Shown here: positions 14,029-22,286 of the stretch, piece by piece
Position numbering within the stretch: position 1 is the first letter of the stretch
How the letters are laid out: the number at the start of each line of letters is the position of its first letter
NCBI RefSeq assembly: GCF_010550245.1
Contig: NZ_JAAGLU010000008.1
Location: 241,397 to 305,396, forward strand
DNA from: Streptomyces sp. SID12501
GTDB lineage: Bacteria > Actinomycetota > Actinomycetes > Streptomycetales > Streptomycetaceae
Direction: 5' to 3'
DNA length: 64,000 nucleotides
Notes under the pieces: generated by a model
The model's database searches: none
Told to the model about the DNA's origin: nothing
Seen by the model: the letters and a program-made list of their open reading frames with translations, nothing else
Position numbers and translations under genes: made by a program

Positions 14029-16002
14029 GTGGCGATCGACATGCGCCGTACGGGCACAGCATTGACGGCGCTGGCCACATTGGTGACTGCCCTGTCTCTG
14101 GCCGGTCCGCCCGCCCTGGCGTCGGGGTACGCCTCAGCGGTCGGCCCTTGGAGCTCCACGGCCGCCCTGACCGGGACCGACGGCCAGCAGAGCCTGATCG
14201 ACGTCAAGGTGGCTGCCGACGGCACCGCGTTCGCGCTGTGGCGGAACAAGGCGGCGGGCGAGACGACCTGGGAGTTCCAGGCCGCGGTCCGGCCCGCCGG
14301 GAGCAGCACGTGGGGCGCCGCGCACACGCTGGCCACGGGCCGTGACAAGACGGCCGGGGCCACCCTGGTCACAGCGGCGGACGGCCGGGCCACGGTGGCC
14401 TGGCAGGAGGGCAGTTACCTGGACGGCTCTCTTGCGCTGCTGGCCGCCACGTACGACCCGGGGACCGCGAGCTGGTCGGACCCGGCAACCCTCACCTCTT
14501 ACGCCGGGTCCAACATTTCGCCGCCGCAGCTGGCCGCCGCATCCGACGGCACGCTCACGGCGGTCTGGGTACAGGGCGAAAGCGCGAAAACCCAGGTGAT
14601 GACGGCCACCCGCGCCGCGGGCTCGCTGACCTGGTCCACGGCCGAGCCGCTCACCTCGCTCTCCACCGACTTCGTCTACGACCTCGGGATCGCGGTCGCC
14701 CCCGACGGCGCCGCCACGGCGGCCTGGGACGAGTACGACCAGTTCGCCGCGCAATCAGTCGCCAACGCCGTCACGACGGCGACCCGGACCTCCGCGGCGG
14801 CGGACTGGGGCACCCCGTCCGTGGTCCCCGGCAGCGACGGCACATCGGGCAACGTACGTGTCGCGATGGACGCCCACGACGCCACCACCGTGCTGTGGGT
14901 GACCGCCGACGACGGCGACGGCAACGCCGGCACGGGCGACCTGAAGTCGGCCACCAGGACGTCCCCGTCCGGGGTCTGGGGCAGCGCGCAGACCGTGGCC
15001 TCCTCCTTCGCCTACAGCACCGACAGCGCACCGCTGACCGCCCCCGACGGGGACGTCACCTACGTCTGGGCCAACACCATCGGCTCGTCGAGCGTCGAGG
15101 CCGTCACGCGCTCGGCGAGCACCGGCACATGGTCCACGCCCAAGGTCCTGTCCACCGGCCCGGCGCGGCAGGTCTCCGCGTCCATCGGCGGTGACGGCAC
15201 CGTACAGGCCGTGTGGCGACAGGTGCCCAGCGTCGACAACGGTGACGACCTCTACCTGGAGTGGGCGGTCCGCGCTGCCGGTGCCTGGACCGAGGCCGCC
15301 GCGCTCAACACCACCCCTGTCGCCTACCTCGCCAACACCGACGCACTGGTGGGCCAGGTGGCCGCCGGTCCCGACGGCCGGGCCACCGTCGTCTGGACCC
15401 AGGCCGCGTCCGCGTCCGGCGGCAGCTACACCTCGCAGGTCCTGACACAATCCCAGACTCTCCTGGTCAAGCCGGTCATCACCACCGCCGCCGGTCTGAC
15501 CGGCACCGCCCGCACCGGCCGCATCCTCACCTGCGGCGCGGCCTGGACCGGCACCAACGCCACCGCCGGCTACGCCTGGCTGCGCGACGGCAAGGCCATC
15601 AGCGGCGCCACCGCCAGGACCCGCACCCTGACCGGCGCCGACTACAAGCACAGCCTCGCCTGCCGCGTCACCGTCTCCAACGGCGCCGGCTCCGTCTCCT
15701 CGACCTCCTCGCCGGTCACGGTGGCCGTCGGCGTCACCCTCAAGGTCGTCACGGCCCCGTCGATCACCGGCACCGCCCGCGTCGGCAAGAAGCTGTCGGT
15801 GGCGCACGGCACATGGTCGCCCTCCGCCACGTCCTACACGTACGTGTGGAAGCGCGCCGGCAAGGCGATCTCCGGCGCGACCAAGTCCACCTACACCACG
15901 GTCAACGCCGACCGCGGCAAGAAGATCACCGCCACGGTCACCGCCCACAGCACCGGCTACGCGAAGGGCAGCACCACCACGAAGTCCGTGACCGTGCGCT
16001 AG
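14029..16002 (+). CDS. Secreted repeat protein with C-terminal Ig-like domains
   Basis: The 657-residue protein has a Sec signal peptide (MRRTGTALTALATLVTALSL, cut near ALASG). A body of about 450 residues follows, made of repeats of the type GTAFALWRNK, RATVAWQEGS, TAVWVQGE and ATVVWTQA. These suggest a beta-propeller-like fold. Two Ig-like repeats close the chain: each has a YxWLRDGKAISGAT or YVWKRAGKAISGAT core followed by KITATVTA or SLACRVTV. The GTG at 14029 has GAGGGGGG 4 nt upstream. No catalytic motif is evident, so binding to a surface polymer is a guess. A perfect 16-bp hairpin follows. Confidence 0.78.
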   Translation: MAIDMRRTGTALTALATLVTALSLAGPPALASGYASAVGPWSSTAALTGTDGQQSLIDVKVAADGTAFALWRNKAAGETTWEFQAAVRPAGSSTWGAAHTLATGRDKTAGATLVTAADGRATVAWQEGSYLDGSLALLAATYDPGTASWSDPATLTSYAGSNISPPQLAAASDGTLTAVWVQGESAKTQVMTATRAAGSLTWSTAEPLTSLSTDFVYDLGIAVAPDGAATAAWDEYDQFAAQSVANAVTTATRTSAAADWGTPSVVPGSDGTSGNVRVAMDAHDATTVLWVTADDGDGNAGTGDLKSATRTSPSGVWGSAQTVASSFAYSTDSAPLTAPDGDVTYVWANTIGSSSVEAVTRSASTGTWSTPKVLSTGPARQVSASIGGDGTVQAVWRQVPSVDNGDDLYLEWAVRAAGAWTEAAALNTTPVAYLANTDALVGQVAAGPDGRATVVWTQAASASGGSYTSQVLTQSQTLLVKPVITTAAGLTGTARTGRILTCGAAWTGTNATAGYAWLRDGKAISGATARTRTLTGADYKHSLACRVTVSNGAGSVSSTSSPVTVAVGVTLKVVTAPSITGTARVGKKLSVAHGTWSPSATSYTYVWKRAGKAISGATKSTYTTVNADRGKKITATVTAHSTGYAKGSTTTKSVTVR

Positions 16003-16108
16003 GCAGGGCCTCCGCCGGTGTCCGCCCGGGCGGCTTCGGGATCGTCGAAGAGCCCGGCTCCGCCGCACACCCCGCTCTCCGCCCTCCGCCTCGACCGCAG
16101 CGGCGGCG

Positions 16109-16150
16109 GCCGGTGATCGTCGGCTCCCCTCTCTGCCGACGATCACCGGC
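16109..16150 (+). terminator. Perfect 16-bp hairpin terminator
   Basis: GCCGGTGATCGTCGGC pairs fully with its complement across a 10-nt pyrimidine loop. It follows the secreted repeat protein gene by about 100 nt. Confidence 0.75.
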
Positions 16151-16289
16151 GACACCAAGGGCATGCACCGGCCCCAGGACGGTTTCCGCACACGTGTCAC
16201 GTGTTCCGTGTGCTTCGGTCCGCAGCAGCCCCGTCCGGGTCGGGACACGGACGGCGTGCTGCCCCTCCCCGCCCACACTGCGGTGCCCA

Positions 16290-16387
16290 CCCCTCAACCC
16301 CCCGCCCGCAACTCCCCCTTGACCACCTCCCCGCTCGCGTTCCGAGGCAGCCCGCCCACGAACTCGACCGCCCTCGGCACCTTGTAG
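16290..16387 (-). repeat. 98-bp direct repeat, detached copy of the acyl-CoA ligase 3' end
   Basis: This segment matches 20589-20686 at 96 of 98 positions by eye, in the same orientation. It encodes the last 31 codons of the ligase including the stop. One of the two differences changes the lysine of the NASGK motif to glutamate. No promoter or start is attached, so it is a gene fragment. Confidence 0.9.
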
Positions 16388-16453
16388 AGCGAGCATCGCA
16401 ACCGTGGCCGGGCCAAGCCTCGGCGTCGACCGTGCCTACGGAGAGGCCGAAGG

Positions 16454-16498
16454 CACCCAACCGCCCTGCCCCGGCAGTCGGGGCAGGGCGGTTGGGTG
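16454..16498 (-). terminator. 19-bp hairpin terminator
   Basis: CACCCAACCGCCCTGCCCC pairs perfectly with its complement across a 7-nt loop. It lies 38 nt beyond the stop of the minus-strand lipoprotein gene. Confidence 0.8.
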
Positions 16499-16536
16499 GG
16501 TCATGAGATGGGAGGCGGTTGTGCCGTCATGCTCGC

Positions 16537-17109
16537 TCAGGCCATGTCGAGGCCGAACTTGCAGGTCAGGGTCTGGTGGTAGGTGTGGCCTGCCTGGGTG
16601 TAGTCGGCCTGGCAGCCCGAGAGGGGCTTGGTGATCTGCCCGGTGACCTTGATCCGCGCGACCGCGTACTTGTCGCTGAGCACTGTTGGCTTGATGGTGT
16701 AGGGGTGCCCGGCATAGTTCGTGTACTTGTCGAGGTCCACATCGCCGGCGGTGGGATGCGCGGTTTCCTGGTAGCCCAGGCGGTAACCGGGCGTTTCCTT
16801 CACGGAGTAGACGGAGTAACCGAGAACCTTGGCCCCCGCCGGGATGTTGAGGAGCTTGATCCCGGTGACGGAGACAGGCTGCTTGGACGTGTTCCTCGTG
16901 AGAGGGAAGGCCAGGCGGTAGACGTCACCGACCTTGACGTCCGAGAAACCGAGGGCACCGGTGGTTCCCGGCCCCTCCGCTTGCAGCGCCGTCCCCGGGG
17001 TGACCCCGCCGCCAGTACTCGTCCCTGCGCAGCCTGCTGTGAGAGCCAGCAGGGCCGTCACGGTGAGCGCCCGGCTGCGACCGCGGCGGCTAGTACGAGT
17101 AGATGACAC
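16537..17109 (-). CDS. Putative lipoprotein
   Basis: The 190-residue protein starts with a basic n-region (RTSRRGRSR), a short hydrophobic stretch and a lipobox LTAGC with C27, so it is exported and lipid-anchored. The mature part has a proposed beta-rich fold and two cysteines near the C-terminus (LSGCQADYTQ and LTCKFG). I do not recognise the family. The GTG at 17109 is chosen because later starts leave too short a signal; it overlaps the end of the upstream secreted protein gene by 20 nt. The two genes are thus one operon and their products may act together outside the cell. Confidence 0.7.
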   Translation of the reverse strand: MSSTRTSRRGRSRALTVTALLALTAGCAGTSTGGGVTPGTALQAEGPGTTGALGFSDVKVGDVYRLAFPLTRNTSKQPVSVTGIKLLNIPAGAKVLGYSVYSVKETPGYRLGYQETAHPTAGDVDLDKYTNYAGHPYTIKPTVLSDKYAVARIKVTGQITKPLSGCQADYTQAGHTYHQTLTCKFGLDMA

Positions 17110-18604
17110 CGGGGTGCCCCGAAATCTTGCCCTTGGCGCCCCAGATGTCATGCTCCTCGCCTCCCGACCCTGCGGTGATCTTCTGGAAGTGCGAGGCACC
17201 GTACTCCGTGTCGAGGCTGATCGACACCCCGAACACCTTGGCGGCAATGCCATAAGTGACCGAGTTACCAGAGGTGATGGTCACGTACTGCTTCTTGCCG
17301 AGGACCGCACGATAGGCGGGATTCGATTTCCGGTATGCATCCAGGCCGTCCTTGGAGCTGACATCGGCGCCGTACCTCGCCACGGCGCCCCCGGCCGGGA
17401 TGTCGTAGCCCACTGGAACGATGGAGTACGAATGTGTGACCTTGCCCTCAGGGCAGGCGTACTGGTGGTCGATGTCCTGGTATTTGACGGGAATCTGGAA
17501 GCGCTTGGCCCAGCGGGGCCCCTGGTTCGCGAAGCCGACCGCGTGGCCGGTGGTGTTCTTGCGGGAGATCTTCGAGGTGATGGACCAGTCTTTCCCGTCG
17601 ACGCTGGTCGCGACCCCCCAGGTGCTGGACAGGGTGTTGTTGTACTCGAAGGCGGCCGTGGTGTCGTAGTAGGCGTGAGCCTCGCCGATGGTGGTGTAGT
17701 AGTCGTGCTGCTTGATCACGTGCTTGCTGGGTACGCACCCTCCGCCGAGCTTCGGCGTCACGGCGCTGTAGTCGACGCCGTCGACCACGTCCGGGGAGAA
17801 GCCGGTGGTGGACGCGCCGTCCGCCGACTGCCAGGTGTTCCCCGACGTGGTGGGCGAGCTGTCCGTGCCGTCGGTGCTGTCCGCGTTGTCGGTGGTGTCC
17901 GCGCTGTCGACCAGCGTCGAGTCTGCGGGCGTCACCAGCGTCCCGTCCACGTCGGGGTGGATCGCCACAGTGTCCGACGTCTCGGCGCGAGCAGCGACCG
18001 ACCCTTCCGTGGTCGCGGAACCAGTGGCCACTCCGGCATCCACGTAGTCGGTGCCGGTCAGCAGTGTGCCGTCCGCGGCCTGGCCGTAGAAGGACGCCTC
18101 CAGGGAGAGCACCCCGCCGTTGTTGTCCGCGTAGGTCTGCAGCGTGCTTGGCAGGGTTGAGGGCAGCGTGAACGACCAACTGCCGTCCGAGGCCGTGGTC
18201 GCCGTACCCACCGTCGTCGGCGTGATCGTGCTCCCGTCCGCCGGCACCTCGTCCACCGGCGTCAAAGTCACGGTCGCGCCGGCCAGCGGTGAGCCGTTGC
18301 CCAGGGTGAAGACCCCCTTGACCGTCGGCGCTCCGGACACCGCGGTCAGGGTGCTCGGGCTGGGCGCGGCGGTGATCGTCGGACCGCTGCTGGGAAGGGC
18401 CGCGGAGTCCGTCGGCTTGACGTCGCTCGCCGTCGGCGAGGGCGTGGGGCTGCTGGTGCCCGTGGAGCCGCAGCCAGGCGTGTCCAGTGCCGCCGTGCAG
18501 GCGGCGTGGGCCGGTGCGGAGATCGCCAAACCCATGACGGCCGAGGCCGCGACAACACTGAGTGCAGTGGCCAGAGTCAGCCGTCTGCCAGATATTTCGG
18601 CCAT
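17090..18604 (-). CDS. Secreted protein with Ser/Thr-rich linker and unknown C-terminal domain
   Basis: The 504-residue protein has a clear signal peptide (LTLATALSVVAASAVMGLAI, cut after APAHA). A carboxypeptidase-regulatory-like beta domain follows (VKGVFTLGNGSPLAGATVTL), then an S/T/D-rich linker. A C-terminal domain of about 220 residues begins at KLGGGCVPSKHVIKQHDYYT. It carries no catalytic motif that I recognise. The ATG at 18604 has GGGGAA 8-9 nt upstream. Its gene overlaps the lipoprotein gene downstream. It lies inside the segment bounded by the 98-bp repeats and may have arrived with it. Confidence 0.72.
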   Translation of the reverse strand: MAEISGRRLTLATALSVVAASAVMGLAISAPAHAACTAALDTPGCGSTGTSSPTPSPTASDVKPTDSAALPSSGPTITAAPSPSTLTAVSGAPTVKGVFTLGNGSPLAGATVTLTPVDEVPADGSTITPTTVGTATTASDGSWSFTLPSTLPSTLQTYADNNGGVLSLEASFYGQAADGTLLTGTDYVDAGVATGSATTEGSVAARAETSDTVAIHPDVDGTLVTPADSTLVDSADTTDNADSTDGTDSSPTTSGNTWQSADGASTTGFSPDVVDGVDYSAVTPKLGGGCVPSKHVIKQHDYYTTIGEAHAYYDTTAAFEYNNTLSSTWGVATSVDGKDWSITSKISRKNTTGHAVGFANQGPRWAKRFQIPVKYQDIDHQYACPEGKVTHSYSIVPVGYDIPAGGAVARYGADVSSKDGLDAYRKSNPAYRAVLGKKQYVTITSGNSVTYGIAAKVFGVSISLDTEYGASHFQKITAGSGGEEHDIWGAKGKISGHPGVIYSY

Positions 18605-18878
18605 GAATGAATTCCCCAATTCCCCGATTTTCCCCCGGAGTTCCACGGATTCCCGGGTCCCCGTTGGGGCAAGTGAAGCCTCACGAAGTGCGGCTGCGAA
18701 ATGCGGCGGGGCATGATCGATCGCCTTTGGCGCGTTCCCCCGCCTTGCGCCGCGCTGGTCAGGTCGTTTGCGGCTTGACTGGAAGCTAACGCGGCAAAAC
18801 TCAAAGGGTCAACGAGCTTGGGGATCGTTTTGCCATAGAGATCAACTTGCTTTGCCGGTGAGCTCAAATTGCGCTCAA

Positions 18879-19405
18879 GTCCTGCGGAAATTGCCGGATC
18901 CCGCCGCAGTACCGGGTGCTCCGCCCCCGGAACTGGAGGAGTTCCTCGACGCCGGTGAACCGCCCGTCTACTCCGGCTTCGGCAGCATCCGGGCCCCGCA
19001 GTGCCTGAGTACGAGCATGATCCGCGCCGCCCGCGCCCACGGCCGCCGCGCGATCGCGTCCCGAGGCTGGGCCGACCTCGCCCTGCTGGACGGCGAACCC
19101 GACCGCCTGTCCATCGACGAGGTCAACCAGCAGGCACCCTTCCGACGAGTCGCCACCGTCATCCACCACGGCGGCCCGGGCACCACCACCGCGGCGGCCC
19201 GTGCCGGGGCACCCCAGTTGGTCATCCCCCAACACGTCGACCAGCACTACTGGGCAGAGCGCCTCCACGACCTCCGGATCGGCACCGCCCACGCCCTCAC
19301 CACCCCGACCACCGACTCCTTGACCGAGCCCCTCGCCCACACCCTCATGCCGGCCATCGCGCTTGGCCGGAACACCGGAGGCGACGAGGTACGCGTAAGC
19401 AACCG
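18879..19405 (+). pseudogene. GT1-family glycosyltransferase remnant (C-terminal half)
   Basis: About 175 codons encode the C-terminal nucleotide-sugar-binding half of a UGT/macrolide-type glycosyltransferase. PPVYSGFGS is followed by ASRGWADL and the donor-site signature HHGGPGTTTAAARAGAP, then PQHVDQHYWAERL. The N-terminal acceptor domain is missing and no start codon with a ribosome site is present. It is a relic. Its ends blend into non-homologous sequence on both sides, inside the repeat-bounded segment. Confidence 0.8.
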
Positions 19406-19496
19406 CGACGGCCACCGTGGGATTCGACCGCTCCAGTCGGCGCATTCGGCCAGCTCCCGATTGCGCCCCTGGAGTTCCTTCAGACACGCCCGCGCC

Positions 19497-20118
19497 CTAC
19501 TTCCAGGCGCGCTCGACGGTGACAAAATTGGAGACCGTCTCAACGCCGGCCGGGAGCTCGAACGCGCAGTCGCCCTGCAGATTGGCCACCAATTCCTGCT
19601 CCTGATCGGTGGTGACCTTCAGGTAGTAGAGAGCACGCTTGCAGTGGAGTTCGGACTCGTGGATGTCGCGCGTCGTGGTGTAGACCCTCCTCTCCTGCCC
19701 CGAGGCGATGGGGTCCCTCGGACAGTAGACGGTGTGCTCGGCGCTCGGTGCCCGGGTCGCCGAAGTTGTCCAGCTGGGCGACCAGGTAGTACTTCGTCCC
19801 GTTGGGCGGCGGGCAGTTCAACTTGGCCGTCGTCTGGAAGGTGCTGCCGACCTTGTCCGGCGCACGGAGCCACACTGCCGGGAAGGAGCACGAGGGGGAC
19901 GCGCTCAAAGGTGATGTGCCCGGAGGCTCCGTGCCGCCGTCCCGGGCGGCCAGGACGAACGTGACGACTGCGGGGATGACGGCCGCGATCACGGCCGTCA
20001 TCACGATCTGCCATCGAGAAGAACCGACGCGGCGGCACCGAGGAGCAGGGGCCGGGTTCTGGGGAGTGAGTTCCGTACGCGCCCCCTGTGCTGGTTCCGT
20101 TACAGAGGGGGACGACAT
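19497..20118 (-). pseudogene. Frameshifted membrane-anchored protein
   Basis: From the ATG at 20118 a reading frame encodes a short cytoplasmic part, a single membrane helix (IVMTAVIAAVIPAVVTFVLAA) and the start of an outer domain (KYYLVAQLDNFGDPGT). Near 19750, in a run of C and G, the sensible frame shifts by one base. It then continues as AEHTVYCPRDPIASGQERRV to a stop at 19497, ending VERAWK. Both halves have proper codon bias, so either a single-base mutation or a sequencing error broke the gene. I do not recognise the family. Confidence 0.65.
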
Positions 20119-20588
20119 GTCCGCTTACATTCGTTGCAATTGAGCGAGGTGGGTTTCGGTGGATATAAAGAGGCGTCACCCAGTCATCTGATCGCGTATC
20201 ACACGTAGGCCCGCCGCACCGCACACCTTCCGGCTGCTGTACCCCCAGCCGGACACCTTTGGCCAGCCCTCAGCGGGAGTCGTCCGGCCCGCCTATCGAG
20301 GTGGCATTGCCGATCTTTGCCGTTTCCATGACAAACACCTGATTCACCTTGGTACTGCTTGTGTAGTTTTTGTACCGGCGTGAACATCATCGCCGCCGAC
20401 AATCCGGGTATCGGGCGCGCACGCATCGCCGCATCGCCGGATACACCCCGAGCATGGATCCGTCGCCTACGACCGCCAGACGGGAAACCACTACCTCCGG
20501 AGCGCCCGGGTCACCGACTACGTCGACGTCCGATAGCCCCTGTCACCCAGCGTGCGTGAGCCTCTGTCGCCCAGCAGGAAGGTCGATT
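20119..20588. other. 470-bp stretch without a gene
   Basis: This gap is richer in A/T than its surroundings and holds no supported gene. A 7-bp hairpin (CCGGCTG/CAGCCGG) lies at 20230-20252. A short plus-strand frame ending near 20537 has natural-looking codons but no start and no recognisable family. It lies just inside the right 98-bp repeat. Confidence 0.5.
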
Positions 20589-20686
20589 CCCCTCAACCCC
20601 CCGCCCGCAACTCCCCCTTGACGACCTTCCCGCTCGCGTTCCGAGGCAGCCCGCCCACGAACTCGACCGCCCTCGGCACCTTGTAG
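20589..20686 (-). repeat. 98-bp direct repeat, copy within the intact acyl-CoA ligase gene
   Basis: This is the right-hand copy. It runs from 4 nt beyond the ligase stop codon to 94 nt inside the gene. The left-hand copy is at 16290-16387. Together they bound 4.2 kb of poorly conserved or broken genes. Confidence 0.9.
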
Positions 20687-22176
20687 TTGGCCATCTCACG
20701 CCGGGCCCAGGCGATCAGGTCGTCCCCGGTGAGCGACACCCCCGGCCGCCGCACCACGTACGCCTTCCCGACCTCCCCCAGCCGCGCGTCCGGTACGCCG
20801 ATCACCGCCACGTCCGCCACGTCCGGATGCAGTCCGAGCTGCTGCTCGATCTCCGCCGGGTACGCGTTGAAGCCGCCCACGATGAACATGTCCTTGAGGC
20901 GGTCGGTGATCCGCAGGTTGCCGTCGCCGTCCAGCACGCCGACGTCCCCCGTCCTCAACCAGCCCTCCCCCGTGATGGCTTCAGCCGTGCTCTCCGCGTC
21001 CTCGAAGTACCCGCGCATGACGTTGAAGCCCCGCACCAGCACCTCACCGGGTTCACCCAAAGGTGCCTCGACCCTCAACTCGACCCCGGGAACGGCCCGC
21101 CCGGACGTCGACGCGATCACCGGTGCCGCGTCGCCCCGACGGCACATCGTGACGATGCCGCTCGCCTCGGACAGGCCGTACGCCGTCAGGACCGTGCCCA
21201 CACCCAGCTCCGTACGCAACCGTTCCACCAGCCGCAACGGCACCACCGCTGCCCCCGTCACCACCAGTCGCAGGCTGGACAGGTCGTACGCGGCCCGGGA
21301 GGGGTGGTCCAGGACCGACTGAAGCAGCGTGGGCGGGCCGGGGAGGACCGACACCCGCTCCGCCGCCACGTTCGCCAGCACCGTGTCGACGTTGAACACC
21401 GGCTGCGGGATCAGGGTCGCGCCCCGCATCAGGCACGCCAACACCCCTGCTTTGTAGCCGAAGGTGTGGAAGAACGGGTTCACGACGAGATAGCGGTCAC
21501 CTTCCCGCAGTCCCGCCAACTCGCTCCAGATCTCGTACGCCCGGAGGGACTGCGCGTGCGTGATCACGGCCCCCTTCGGCCGTCCCGTCGTACCCGAGGT
21601 GAAGACGATGTCCGAGGGGTCGGACCCCTTCACCGCCTCCGCCCTCGCCCGGACGGTCCGCACGTCCACGCCGTCGCCGCCCGCCAGGAAGTCCTTCCAG
21701 GTACGGAACTCGGCCGGCGCGTCCTCCCCCAGCACCACCACGTCCGTCAGCTCAGGGAGCCCCGCCAAGGGGCCGCCACCGACGCCGCCTCCCGCTGCCC
21801 TCCGCAGCGAGGCGACGTACGACGTGCCCAGGAACGTGCCCGTCACGAACAGCAACCTCGCCCGGCTGCGCGCCAGTACGTACGCCGCCTCCGCGCCCTT
21901 GAAGCGGGTGTTCAGCGGTACGAGTACCGCGCCCGCCGACACGGCGCCCAGCGCGGACACCATCCAGTCGAGGGAGTTGGGCGCCCAGATCGCCACCCGG
22001 TCGCCTGCCTCCACCCCGCTCGCGACGCAGGCCGCCGCCGCGCGCTCCACCCGCGCGCCCAACTCCGCGTACGAGATGCGGGTACGTCCGTCCACGACCG
22101 CCTCGGTGTCGCCGTACCGCTCCACCGCCGCCCGGACCAGCCCCGGAATGCTGCCCCACTCCACGTCACCGCGCAC
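20593..22176 (-). CDS. FadD3-like acyl-CoA synthetase
   Basis: The 527-residue protein is an AMP-forming acyl-CoA ligase. It carries the P-loop TSGTTGRPKG at 193-202, the motif AYGLSEASG, and the catalytic lysine K517 in NASGKVVKG near the C-terminus. The stretch VNPFFHTFGYKAGVLACLMRG is like that of FadD3-type ligases that activate ring-fragment acids from steroid breakdown; the real substrate is unknown. The GTG at 22176 is preferred over 22191 because GGGGAGG lies exactly 6 nt upstream. It is divergent from the thiolase gene across two regulon palindromes. Its last 94 bases are duplicated at 16290. Confidence 0.88.
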   Translation of the reverse strand: MRGDVEWGSIPGLVRAAVERYGDTEAVVDGRTRISYAELGARVERAAAACVASGVEAGDRVAIWAPNSLDWMVSALGAVSAGAVLVPLNTRFKGAEAAYVLARSRARLLFVTGTFLGTSYVASLRRAAGGGVGGGPLAGLPELTDVVVLGEDAPAEFRTWKDFLAGGDGVDVRTVRARAEAVKGSDPSDIVFTSGTTGRPKGAVITHAQSLRAYEIWSELAGLREGDRYLVVNPFFHTFGYKAGVLACLMRGATLIPQPVFNVDTVLANVAAERVSVLPGPPTLLQSVLDHPSRAAYDLSSLRLVVTGAAVVPLRLVERLRTELGVGTVLTAYGLSEASGIVTMCRRGDAAPVIASTSGRAVPGVELRVEAPLGEPGEVLVRGFNVMRGYFEDAESTAEAITGEGWLRTGDVGVLDGDGNLRITDRLKDMFIVGGFNAYPAEIEQQLGLHPDVADVAVIGVPDARLGEVGKAYVVRRPGVSLTGDDLIAWARREMANYKVPRAVEFVGGLPRNASGKVVKGELRAGG

Positions 22177-22211
22177 CGCGAGCCTCCCCACAACACCTCA
22201 CCGCACAAGAG

Positions 22212-22226
22212 CTGACTGACCGTCAG
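22212..22226. promoter_or_regulatory. Palindromic operator, regulon site C1
   Basis: CTGACT-GAC-CGTCAG matches 11 of 12 positions of the shared palindrome. It lies 36 nt upstream of the ligase start in the divergent promoter region. Confidence 0.58.
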
Positions 22227-22238
22227 ATTAGCTGTAAC

Positions 22239-22253
22239 CTGACGCCCTGTCAG
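22239..22253. promoter_or_regulatory. Palindromic operator, regulon site C2
   Basis: CTGACG-CCC-TGTCAG matches 11 of 12 positions. It lies 34 nt upstream of the thiolase start, so each divergent gene has a site at nearly the same distance. Confidence 0.58.
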
Positions 22254-22286
22254 CAGCCGGGCACGCGTGCGGAGGTGTGTGCAGTC

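Noticed and set aside
20400..20540. Short plus-strand frame with natural-looking codons before the ligase end
   Set aside because: No start codon with a ribosome site, no known motif, and under 50 codons. It may be the end of another lost gene but cannot be named.
16290..20686. tRNA-type attachment site
   Set aside because: The repeat is the end of a protein gene. No tRNA-like fold and no integrase were seen.
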